Shown here one piece after another: positions 1 to 14,464 of a stretch of DNA of 64,000 nucleotides; the first letter of the stretch is position 1; each line of letters begins with the position of its first letter. A program made the position numbers and the translations under genes. The stretch is taken from positions 1 to 64,000 of the forward strand of contig JAEPRB010000149.1 of assembly GCA_016758965.1 (NCBI GenBank), given 5' to 3'. Source of the DNA: Circinella minor (taxonomy: Eukaryota; Mucoromycota; Mucoromycetes; Mucorales; Lichtheimiaceae). Under the pieces are notes generated by a model, which was not told where the DNA came from, did no database searches, and saw only the letters and a list, made by a program, of their open reading frames with translations.

Positions 1-12
1 TTCTTTTTTATT

Positions 13-486
13 TCAGGCATCCCTCAAAGCAGCCTGATCGATAAAAAGGTGACAAAAGGGTTTCGGGATCTCAAGGACTTTGAAAGGATCTTGTAAAAAC
101 TCGGCTGCAAACAACTTTGATGACTTGATAGCTATCCTTGCTGTGACACATTCCCTCTTTGGGTGGTGGTGACTTATGTCACTGTTGCCTAAATATTGGT
201 AGTTCATCAAGTTGTGTAGGATGCCAATGAAAGATGCAGCCTGATCGATAAAAAGGTGACAAAAGGGTTTCGGGATCTCAAGGACTTTGAAAGGATCTTG
301 TAAAAATTCGGCTGCAAACAACTTTGATGACTTGATAGCTATCCTTGCTGTGACACATTCCCTCTTTGGGTGGTGGTGACTTATGTCACTGTTGCCTAAA
401 TATTGGTAGTTCATCAAGTTGGAATTGCTTTCATTGTATTCACATGAAACACATCTTTCCAGAATTGAATTTACAGTGCTTATCTT
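13..486 (-). pseudogene. Coding-like fragment containing the tandem repeat, unidentified
   Basis: The minus strand is open from a TAG at 487-489, which could equally be the end of an intron acceptor (TTAG), to a TGA at 13-15. It contains two in-frame copies of a block with motifs such as RECVTARIAIKSSKLF and IPKPFCHLFIDQAA. Composition looks like protein rather than AT noise, and the duplication preserves frame. I do not recognise the family. It could be the last exon of a host gene or a piece of a mobile element; upstream exons were not found. Confidence 0.3.
29..421. repeat. Tandem direct repeat, two 186-bp copies, period 207 bp
   Basis: Two almost identical 186-bp blocks lie at 29-214 and 236-421, separated by 21 bp of unique sequence; I see one substitution (ctcggc versus ttcggc). 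The period of 207 bp is exactly 69 codons, and the minus-strand reading frame stays open through both copies and the spacer. The high identity suggests a recent duplication. Confidence 0.95.
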
Positions 487-1417
487 CTAATAAATGTTTT
501 CTTTTTTTTTTATTATTATTATATCAAGCTAACAAGGCAACTGTTACAAAAAAAAATGGCCACAGTCCAATTGTTGGACTATTTCTAATTTGATGGATGA
601 TCCTTTACGAGAGGTCTTAAAGGATTACGGTATGTATATTATAATTTGAAGATATTTACAACGACAATATTGTGAAGAGAAATCTCTACATCAAATAGTC
701 CTTACGATACTTATTAATATCTAAGATTGAACAATCTTTATTATTTTACGAGCGGCAATAAAAGCTTCTCCTTTTTTTCCATTATATATGATTTTATATT
801 TTTCCACGATTATGTACAACTTTTCCCATTGTTTCTCTCGTCGTCTACCTTGATATATAAAAGTATGATAAAGTTTTAATATACGTTAACTCTGATCAAA
901 TGACTCTTTGTCATGAATTTAGTATTACAGCCATCATCAATATGAAACACTTGTATCGTTTTTTGTTCTTTGCTTTCTATTTATGAAGGTTTTCTTCTTC
1001 TTTTAATTCTTTAATTATGTAGAATAAAAAATAAGTACTATAGTTAAATAATACAGTAGTATATTGGACCAGAATAACAAAACCTGTTAATAAAAAAAGG
1101 TATATAGTAAGGTGCTTTATATGTTCTGACGTGTTTGGTAAAGAGAACTCCCAATAATATATATAGTCATATATATACATGTAATCCCCCTATACAATCA
1201 ATTAATGCAGTAAATGTCTGCGGGACTTTAAATGTTAGCGTTATAAAAAAAAATGCATTGCACACTGTTTTATCATTTTACCTTTTCTTTTTTTCATAAT
1301 ACCCCATTATAAATTCATTTAAATATATCCCAAAAGACTCTCTCTGATTGTCGTATATAATATCAAGCAAAGAAACTATTTTTACTTTTTTCATTGACAT
1401 TTCATTAAACTCTAAAC
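487..1417. other. Intergenic, no gene seen
   Basis: AT-rich DNA with short poly-T and TA tracts and only short ORFs of low complexity. The last part presumably contains the promoter and 5' leader of the gene starting at 1418. No RNA gene or repeat pair was seen. Confidence 0.5.
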
Positions 1418-2574
1418 ATGACAAAACAAGATTTTGAAGACTTTTCGTTGAAGTTGGACTCCCCAATCGGCTGTAAAAGACGGCACTTTTTTACTGAAAA
1501 TCGTTTGAAGCAATGGTGTTTTTCGAACTACTACAAGTATTACGTTATGAGCATTTCCAAGGACCCCAAATTTAAAACGATTACCTCTTGTTATAAAGAC
1601 GATCTTAATTGGTTGTTGTCGTTAAATATCCTTCCTCAAGCCGTACGATCAATTGTTGGAAAGGAATTAGAATGCTTCAAGGTCAGTATTTTTGTTTTTT
1701 ATTTTTTTAATTTTTCAAGAAGTTAAACAATTGACTAAAAACAATTGTCTTTAAATAGAAGAAGACAGTAGAAGTTCTGAAACAGGAAATAAAAGAACAG
1801 GGAAAAGAACAACCAGCAGTATTTAACTTCCACGGAGATATCCATGGTGAGCAAGTTAATATTGGGAACTTTGAACCTAGAGTTACAAAAAAAAGAACGT
1901 AAGTTACAGGTTTTGATGGGAAGAAAGGTGTATCTGTATAAATAAATAAAAGCATAGCTAATATCAATTTATATTAGCCATGATGTTATTGAAGAAGAGG
2001 AGAATGAAGAAGAGGAGAATGAAGAAGAAGAACCTGAAAAGATTGACAATGATGATGTTCACAAGGTTCGTAATTTTTGTTATACTGGTAAAAGCAGGTT
2101 ATTGATACGCTTGTATTTATTGATGTTGTTTGTTGATACGTGTGCTTAGTTTTCTCGTGATATATTTGATCTGGATAATGAATTTATAACAATAACTGAA
2201 TCAGAACAACTTGATATGAATGAGATTTTACCAAGTACAGCAAGACCAGCTTCCTCACCCCATTCATCATCAATCACTAGGAGTCTTCTGTTCAATTGGG
2301 CTTTTAAGCTCGTAAGTCTTGGTTTGTGTGCTTTTCTTTTTCATTTTTCTTTTTCTCTTTTTGACGGTATATAATTTAATGGTGGTTATTTAAATCTTAT
2401 TTATAGTATCTTAATAAATCTGTGACAATGCCAGCAACAACACTCGCTGTAATTCGTGATCATAACGAAGAATCTATTAGTAATAGATTAACAAAATTCA
2501 GTGGTGATCTCTTGGCTGGTTGGTCAACAGCTACAGTGGATGATGATTATCGAAATGCACTCAGGTAATATTTT

Positions 2575-2670
<96 letters not shown>

Positions 2671-4231
2671 GTAATAATGATAATGATAATAATAATCACA
2701 GAGGAAATAACGAGTGAAACATCCGAAAAAAAAAAAGAACTACTCAAATACATACTTTTTTATTGAATAGTTTCGGACTGTCGTTGATTGTCGATGTAAG
2801 CGATACTAAACCAAGCAAGAAATTGTTGGCTTGTTTGTCTAATAATCAAGTTCAAGATATAAAGTCTCATGTTAAAAAAGAAAAAGAAAAAGTGGACAAG
2901 TTACCAGAAAATCTTTTGTCTATATTCAAGCAAGCATTTGAAGTACGTATAGGATTTTTAGGGGAATAAAAAAGAAATAGAGAATAAAAGAAGTGATGTT
3001 TGGAGTGAATATACTGAAACTCATAATACTATCTGAATTATAGTTGTTCTCGACCTCTGGTGAACATGATGCATTACTTTATTTAACCAAAGTTGAACTA
3101 AAAGAGCTCGAAGAAAAAAAGGATAGCATCAATTTGCAATTCATTGAAATTTTAAAATACATGTAAGTTATCAAGAATTATCAATTCCACATATTCAAAA
3201 TACCTTGTATTATTCCTGATTGATTGACTTGCAAAATTTTATATAGTATAAGAAGCGTAGAAAAATGGAGCGATGACAATAAACCCACAGAAGTAGATTG
3301 GACCCATCGATTAGTTTCATTATTGGATATTTTATTACGAGATTCGTCGTTATCTATTAGAATGTAAGTTTTGGGTAATATGATGAAAATAGGAGGAGAG
3401 TCGAAGGCATAAAACTGTGTTATCGGAAGTTATTTGTTGCTCTAACTTTTTTGTCAATCAAGGGGTGAAAAGGCCAGTCTAGCAACCAAAATTGCACGGC
3501 AAGAAAATGAATTACGGTTCGGAAATAAGGAAAAGGCACAATCAGTTATAGGGCGAAAGATCGATGTCATTATTGAACAGGGCGGTTTAGAATTATCAGC
3601 ATCTGAGTGGAAATCATTTGGAGCAGGGGATTCTCTGATCAATAAGCAGCACAGTAAAAACTTGCGAGTAAATGCGTGTGTGTTGTTGCAGCTGTTACAA
3701 CTTCCATACAACAACAATGTTGATAATTTGGGTGTATTGACTATGGAATGGAGAGGTAACTAATTATTCATATATATATATATATATTGTTTCACTTCCA
3801 TATTAGGATAGAAACAATATGGGTTTTGCTAACAATGGGCTGTATCAATTTAATGTCTTTTCCAGGTGCGGAAGGCGACTTAATATCAATCAAAAAAGTC
3901 AACGAGTATTATATCGCATGTAAAATAGGTCGAATGTATTTACCAACGTCTGTAGACGATATTAGTGATTTCTACGCTACTCTTGAGTTATTACTGTATT
4001 GGAAGGTTGGTCAAATCTATAATTGATTATATTGTATATTTATAAAAAAAATTATACTGATATTAATGATATGAAAATATATAGGATTTTCATTTAAAAT
4101 TGCAAAAGCTAATCAAAACTCCGTTAGCTCGATTAAAAAGATTAAAAAGAGATAATTCTTACCAAGCAACAAGAAATGAGGAAGAACCAAGTATTTTTTT
4201 TACACCAACCCGTGGCAATACAACTGTATGA
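1418..4231 (+). CDS. Unknown 11-exon protein with possible PD-(D/E)XK-like core
   Basis: Exons 1418-1681, 1759-1898, 1978-2065, 2150-2311, 2407-2564, 2771-2942, 3044-3162, 3247-3363, 3463-3755, 3866-4005 and 4085-4231 join without a phase error to 599 aa ending in TGA. Every junction has a GT donor and AG acceptor. Residues ~110-126 hold a Gly/Asn motif (HGDIHGEQVNIGN), followed by a Glu-rich stretch. Exon 9 carries GRKIDVII, then ELSASEWK a few residues later; this D...ExK spacing is what a PD-(D/E)XK nuclease core shows. The C-terminus is basic (KLIKTPLARLKRLKR). There is no signal peptide or membrane segment. Function is unknown. The exon model is well supported, the nuclease suggestion is weak. 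Confidence 0.8.
2581..2696. repeat. (TAA)n microsatellite in intron 5 of the unknown gene
   Basis: About 30 uninterrupted ATA/TAA triplets followed by degenerate TAATGA units, wholly inside the intron at 2565-2770. It is likely length-variable between strains. Confidence 0.95.
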
Positions 4232-6301
4232 TATTAAGATAAAAGTCTCCTTTACACGATGATATTGAAAACGACAAACGTATGTTTCTGTTATCCTTTT
4301 ATGGTCTATACAAGCTTATTTGATTATTTTATGTACAGTATTTTATGTAAATTTTATATAACAGAGTCAGCTATTTTAATTTAGTAGGTATTCCCGCGAT
4401 GCTAATGTATCGTTGGGATTGGTAGTGATATTTATTTTGGTTTAACGGCGCGCAAGGCGTCATCATGACAATTGATTGATGAGATAATTTTCTTAAAGCA
4501 AAGTAGCGGTTTTATATTTTACCAGATTGATGCACAGTATCAAATATTACGGATTTTTTTTTTTTTTCAAAATTATAATAAAGTAAAAATGGTAGTTCTT
4601 TTATGACTAATGCGATTTTTTCTTTCTTTTGGAATTATATGACGAAGTGAGGTTGAAGAATCATTAGCAAGTCTAGATAGTATATTTATTAATATTTTTG
4701 TTACCAATACTAGATTAGTGTATGTGTGATGGTAGGATGTGTACAGATGACGCGTTCGGAGGAAGCAATATAATTATATAAAATTATTTGCGATATAATA
4801 TATGTAGTCATGCTAAGTAAGATGATATCACAAAGTGATTTACAATTATTCGGACTCAGAGTTGATATTTAAGGTTTTGAATTGTGACACTGGCTTAAAA
4901 TGCTCGAATAATAATGGCTGTTTTAATTTGAGCTAATGTCTGTTGTGTTTGCTCGTGTAAGTTAAAGTAATTCCTACTAAAAACAAAGATCAAATGCGTC
5001 GCGTAAATTACAAGGCTTAATGATTTATAATATTTCTTTATCTTTTATTTTTGCAATATGTAATGTATCACTCATACGTACGTAAATAGTATTCTCATAG
5101 TAAATATTTATTTACTTTGGCATACAATATGTAAAGGTTCTAATAAAAAGCTCTCGATATCAATGGAACGATTAGTTTATGCAAGTACTTTTATACTTTT
5201 TTGGAGAGTTGTTTCATCCTTATTCGCAGATTTATATACTGTATTTAGCGTCTCAAAGTGACCATAGGGTCCTTGGCAGACATTTTTGCTCGAAACAAGA
5301 TAGTGGAGTGGAGGAGATGAACATCATATATGTGTGTATATAGGGGAAATGTTAAAAGGATGAAGGGAAGTTACTAATAAAGATAAAAAATAAAATAATG
5401 AAAAATTTCCCTTCAGAATATAGAAGGGACTGGTGAGGTTGTTGGGAGTCGAGAAACTATTGCATTAGATGTATGTAATTGCTATAGATGGCAAGAGGGA
5501 GTGGAGAAGAAGAAAAACAAAAAACAAAAAGAAAGAATAGAAAGAATAGAAAGATGGAGGTGAACATACTACTGTAGAATAAAAAATAATGTTCTAAAGA
5601 GGCTACGTAAGGTCTTTGTACTCTAGCTCCAATGGAGGAGAAAAAATAATCCATTTGATGAGTGCCATGCCTAGGGTTGATCTTCATATTACTGTTGATT
5701 GCTGTTTGGGTGGTGGTATCGAGTTCCATGAGAATAGAGCATATAATCGGCCAGAATGAATTTAAGTATCGGGTTCGTTTTGGTGATGTCAGTTGTGCTT
5801 TAGGTAGTTGATTTAGGAAAAGTGAGAGTGGATTAGTGTGTTGATAAGAAATATGAAGGAAGCCATGTATATTAAGACATTGGATTGCATGTGTTCTGGA
5901 AAAAAAGTAATATAGTGACACTTGGCACAGGGATGTAGATGCCCCTCTGGAAGCGAGCCTAACTACCATCGTATACGGCGACTTCGCTCTCTATTGATTA
6001 TAGGGAGCCACATGATCGGATCCATTGAAGCGTTCGTTGTGCTGACATCAAAGAGCTTCGTAATATGAAAATGATATAATTTATGTAAAGAAAATAGTAT
6101 AAAGATTATAATTAACTCAATAATTATGAATAATGGTACTGTAGACAAACATATGAGAGGACCCGGTGCCTTCGCAATTTAGGAAATAATAATTGAATTA
6201 ACATCCCAAATTTTGTATAACAAAAATGCAAAGGCTTTTCTTTAGCTGTGCACTTGTACGTACATATCAAAGTTAAATTAGCTTCCGAAGAAACCAATTA
6301 G
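4232..6301. other. Gene-poor intergenic DNA
   Basis: The first few hundred bases should include the 3' UTR of the preceding gene. A 170-codon open frame on the minus strand (5457-5969) is low-complexity, rich in Phe/Ser/Leu, and is not accepted. Around 5985-6060 a short stretch reads GSHMIGSIEAFVVLTSKSF between an AG and a GT, possibly an upstream exon of the remnant at 6302, but I cannot link it in phase. The palindrome TACGTACGTA occurs at 5075-5084. Confidence 0.4.
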
Positions 6302-6778
6302 TATTCCGTAGCGAAGGAGTTAGCCAGGCTTGAAATATTGGCAAATAAGTCATTGGGTACGTAAAGTTTAAAAGTATGTATCTACATGCAAGTTACATAT
6401 ATATATAAGTTCTCTTTTCTTACTATCTTAAATTGGGTATAACTTCTTAGATCATAAAATGTTATTTTATAAGCTTGCATCGTAGCTGATACTTTATATG
6501 TATTATGCACTAAAATTGCAGCTATCGGTGCTCTAGATCTTGGCGCATTTCTTAAACATTTCAATAATCTTAATTCTGTGTTGAATTGCTACAAAAACTT
6601 ATGTGTTCCCATGACTTCGGATGAAATAGCTATGGATAATTCTAAGCAGTAGTGGCCCTCTTTACCAGACGAAAGATCCAGAATGATATCCGTTTCAAGA
6701 TCGAACAAAAAAGAGGAGTTACAACACCATTTACAGTACATTGACAAAAAAGCACAGTATCTCGACACCTTCCTCTAA
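6302..6778 (+). pseudogene. Spliced gene remnant with one in-frame TAG
   Basis: Two exon-like segments join in phase: 6302-6356 (after CAATTAG, ending TTGG|GTACGT) and 6522-6778 (after TTGCAG). The product reads through KELARLEILANKSLAIGALD and LGAFLKHFNNLNSVLNC, meets a TAG at 6650-6652, then continues in the same frame through KKEELQQHLQYIDKKAQYL to TAA. Coding-like composition on both sides of the single stop suggests a recently interrupted gene or an old 3' end. The C-terminal part looks helical. No family recognised and no start found upstream. Confidence 0.4.
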
Positions 6779-8461
6779 TTTATTCATCTCTCTATTTTAT
6801 AAAAAGATTCCAATTTGTACTCTTATTACTTATAAATTTTATTACCATAGCTTGTCCTTTCCCCTCTCTTTTATATTAAATTCCTTTGTTATTTATTATA
6901 AGAAAAATATTATCTAGATTTCCAGATGCTTACAACAATGTACATTCATCACATTAAACTAGACATTTTATTACAGTACCTCTCGCTCACATTGAGATTT
7001 TTTTTTAGCGTATAGTACGTACATACTGTACAACTTTTTCATATTTTTATGGAATGTAAAGTACGTATGTCTAACCTACGAATAATACCATATACTCCTT
7101 TTTAAATGTAATCTTTTTAATTTCTCCATAATATAAAAAATATCATAGTTGATATATTACACATTACATTTTTGTAAATATATCACTAAACAATTGATTT
7201 CTATACATATTATGTTTATATTTTTCTTTATACGTATAAATACTTGATTAATAATACTTATGTATTACATTCTTACTTGTACAATAATAATGAATGTGGT
7301 TAAAGTACCCCCCACCAAGAAAAATGAAGTTTTACGTAAATGTTGTTTGAGAGGGGGAAATTTCGCTCCAGTGATTTTGCGTTCCTACGTACGTATTTTG
7401 CTTTGAAGTATATTATTGATCTATTTTTATAACTCGCTATATCAAATGCTTTTCTATTCTCTCTTTTTCAATCCGATTTTGAGTAAAAGGGAAGCTAAAT
7501 AAGTATGACAGTGGCCAGGATTATTGTTCTGAAGTTAACTCATTATCAATGTAATATATGATGGAAGAGACAAGTCGAGTGAAAAAGATCAGTACTTAAC
7601 ACTAAGAATAATCAAAGGTTTTAAATGAAGTGGTCAATAATGACCATGTTGGATGGAATCATTCCTGTAAAATCATTTTTTGATGTTCGCCTACGTAAAA
7701 AAAAAGTCTTGTATCAATTTGTTAGATAAGTTAATTTTTAATAAATACAAATCGATAGCGCAAAAACAACTTATTTGAATACATAGAATGCTTTGAGTTA
7801 ATGTGAATGTTACAAAGTTTTAATTTGCCGTCATCAAGCATAGTTAGTATTCCATAAAATTTACATTTCTATGTAAACTGAATTGAGCACCACATTTGTT
7901 GTTATCTTTTATATTCCGGTATACCTACGTTATTTTTTTTTTATATTACATCCAAATGCTATAACACCCATCATCAAATTCCATAGTCAAGCAAACTAGA
8001 GTTATAATACTTTTATATCATAAATTATAGTACGTATCTATAGTGGAACAAAAATTCTCTTTTTGATTTAATATTGCCAACGTCAGAAAAATAAATCAAA
8101 TAATGATGAGCTGTAGTTGTTGACCCTAGGCAGGTATTTTGTTAACACAGCATATTGTGAAATTGTATTTAAATTATTATGCTCACATTATATCATATTA
8201 TACCATAAAGAGAAGCTATTGATATTAGCATTACTGCATTATGTACACTAATAGCGTAAAAAAGAAGAAAAAGAAGAAGAATGAAACTTACATGTAGTCA
8301 TCCTCTTACATATATGATAGTAATTATTTATCATATATATTCTGTCAATCGGCATTTTTGTCACACAAAGTTGAACAAATTATAAAACACACTCCGTTCC
8401 TCCTGTTTACTTGTTTATTTCCTTTGTTCATAAACACAAGAACAAGATCAATCTAAAAATT
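6779..8461. other. Intergenic, no gene seen
   Basis: Very AT-rich, with several copies of the palindrome GTACGTAC/TACGTACGTA (7015-7022, 7386-7395) and no credible ORF. The distal end is the presumed promoter of the TACO1-like gene; a short pyrimidine-rich stretch (TCCGTTCCTCC) precedes its leader. Confidence 0.45.
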
Positions 8462-9874
8462 ATGTTGAGAGCATTTCGCCCTACTTTAATTGCAATTGCA
8501 CGACAGCAACAAAGTCCCATAGCATACCAGCAATTACGATTTGCTGTGAGTACTTTTGTCATTTTGTTTTTGGTTTTTTTTTTTTTGGAAGAGGAAAGAA
8601 ACAATTTGAAAAGGGTGTGTGTGTTTTACAGTCAACAACAATAAAGTTGATCAAGATCCTCTTTTTTTTTCGTTCTATAGGGACATAACAAGTGGAGTAA
8701 AGTTAAGCATACAAAAGGAGCTAAGGATGCAAAAAAAAGTAAACTCTTTTCTAAAATATCTTTAGAAATTGTTTCGGCTATTCGAGGTATTTGTCGTCTT
8801 TCTTCTATTTATATGATGAAGATAACTTTATTTTGTTTATCTTTGGAAGCTAATAATTATTATTATTATTATTATTTAGCTACTGGTAACTCAGATCCTG
8901 CCCTTAATGCTAAACTTGCTACTGTATTAAATCGTGCAAAAGCTGCTAGTATGCCTAAAGATAATATTGAAACTGCAGTTAAAAAGGTCTGTATATACAT
9001 ATACATATCATGCAACAATAATTTGTATTAGTGAAAGCTCAATTTTGACAGCTGAATATCAAAATTGTCATGGTGGTTTTTTTTTTTTTTTTGTTTCTAG
9101 GCAACATCAAAGGATAAGGACACAGTGGAGGATGTTATGTATGAATGTTATGGTCCTGGAGGTTGTGCTATGATTGTGTAAGTCGATATAAACGATATAT
9201 AGAAGAAAAAAGTACACATGTTAAAGAATATATATATCGAATCATCATTCTAAAAAAAACAGAATTTCTATAGTGAAGCGGTAACAGATAAACCAACGCG
9301 TACAATCAAAGAAGTAAAAGAAATTTTGAATCGACTAGGGTAAAGTAAATAATAACTCTTTGTACGTTCTGCTAGATTTTTTTCTAATTATGGTATAAAA
9401 CAGCGGTTCAGTATCATCCGTTGGTTGGCTTTTTGATAAAAAAGGCAAGGTCGTATTTGCGACTGGTGAATCTGGTCATTCTTTAGAACAAATGATGGAT
9501 GAAGCTATTGAAGCAGGAGCAGAAGATATTGAGGATAATGATGATCTTGTAGAGGTAAAACAAAAATAAAATAAAATCGGGCAAAAAAAAAAGTAGTATA
9601 TGTTAATGTAAGTGTGTTTTGTCTGATAATAAACAACTTGTAATAGGTAATTTGTGATTTTTCTCAACTGTCAAGTATTTCTCAAGCATTGACGGCAAAA
9701 AAATATGAAATACAACAAATGGAAGCTGCATATATTCCTCAAAGTACTATGGAAATTACTGATAAGGATTTGTTGGAGCAAGTAACAAAATGTTTGGATG
9801 ATATGGAAAATTTAGATGACGTTGTAAAAATTCATTGTAATGCTGTCTTACCAGAAGAACAAGAAGAAGATTGA
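8462..9874 (+). CDS. TACO1: TACO1/YebC family mitochondrial translational activator
   Basis: Seven exons (8462-8545, 8681-8786, 8880-8986, 9101-9177, 9274-9339, 9404-9554, 9647-9874) join in phase to 272 aa. Exon 1 gives an Arg/Gln-rich, acid-free presequence typical of mitochondrial import. Exon 2 opens with the family signature GHNKWSKVKHTKGAKDAKKS, followed by KLFSKIS, and then SMPKDNIETAVKK and YECYGPGGCAMIV. The acidic C-terminus is also usual. TACO1 proteins bind mitochondrial mRNA or ribosomes and help translation of COX1; bacterial YebC relatives act on translation of polyproline stretches or were called transcription regulators. Start chosen at 8462 because it begins the presequence; an in-frame ATG at 8411 would add 17 residues. 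Converges with IRE1, with 232 bp between the stops. Confidence 0.92.
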
Positions 9875-10106
9875 TAAATATTATATCAATCTTGCTTTTT
9901 TTTCTTTCATGTACAAAAGTTTATAAATATGTATGAAATGAGGATAAGGAAAGAAAGAAGTGGAATGGGAACAAAAGAAAATATTATAGAGAAAAAAAGC
10001 ACTAATTAGATAATATAATAGTAATAATAATATATGTACAGTTATTGATTGAAAAAAAAAATGAAACTAAACTAAACAAAAAAAAATAAGGGAATGAAAT
10101 TGGAAA

Positions 10107-13954
<3,848 letters not shown>

Positions 13955-14464
13955 TGGAGAAAATAAAAGTTTTTAAATTATATGTATATTTTTAAAAGAA
14001 AAAAAAAAAAGAAGAAAAGAAATGCAAAAAAAAAAGGGAAGAGTAAAGTGAAAAAAAAGGCAAAGAAGGTTTTTTGTGCTTGGCAATTAAGTACACCCAA
14101 AATTATAAAGGTGTTTCGGGCTTGCTTTTGCAAAAATGATGGATGGATGATTTTTAATAATCAGCCGGGGAAATGGTTTCATTTTGTTGCCATGGTAACA
14201 TATTACATTAACTTTAGGTACTTACGGGTATCTTTTACTATGATTATAAAAACTAAGAAAAAAGAAACTTATAGAAAATTATAATGTATTGAAATACAAA
14301 TAAGCACTTTATGTTGTCTAGTAAACAGTTGAGGATCATACTTTCTTATTCATTATAATAAAAAGAAATAAAATAAAAATATCCTGAGGACGAAAATATA
14401 AAACACGGTATCAAAAAAACAAATTATTATTTTTTTCGCGTTTATTTCAACTGCCATAATACAA
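13955..14464. promoter_or_regulatory. Shared upstream region of IRE1 and POT1
   Basis: 510 bp separate the divergent start codons. The region has a long A/G-rich lysine-codon-like stretch (13990-14065) that makes a false 100-codon ORF, and a short GC-richer patch (CAGCCGGGGAAATGG, 14162-14176). No TATA box can be singled out in such AT-rich DNA. Confidence 0.4.

Noticed and set aside
5457..5969. 170-codon minus-strand ORF
   Set aside because: Low-complexity Phe/Ser/Leu composition, no motif, no splice context and no supporting neighbour.
13982..14284. Lysine-rich 100-codon ORF between IRE1 and POT1
   Set aside because: It arises from an A-rich tract in a divergent promoter and continues into unrelated sequence.
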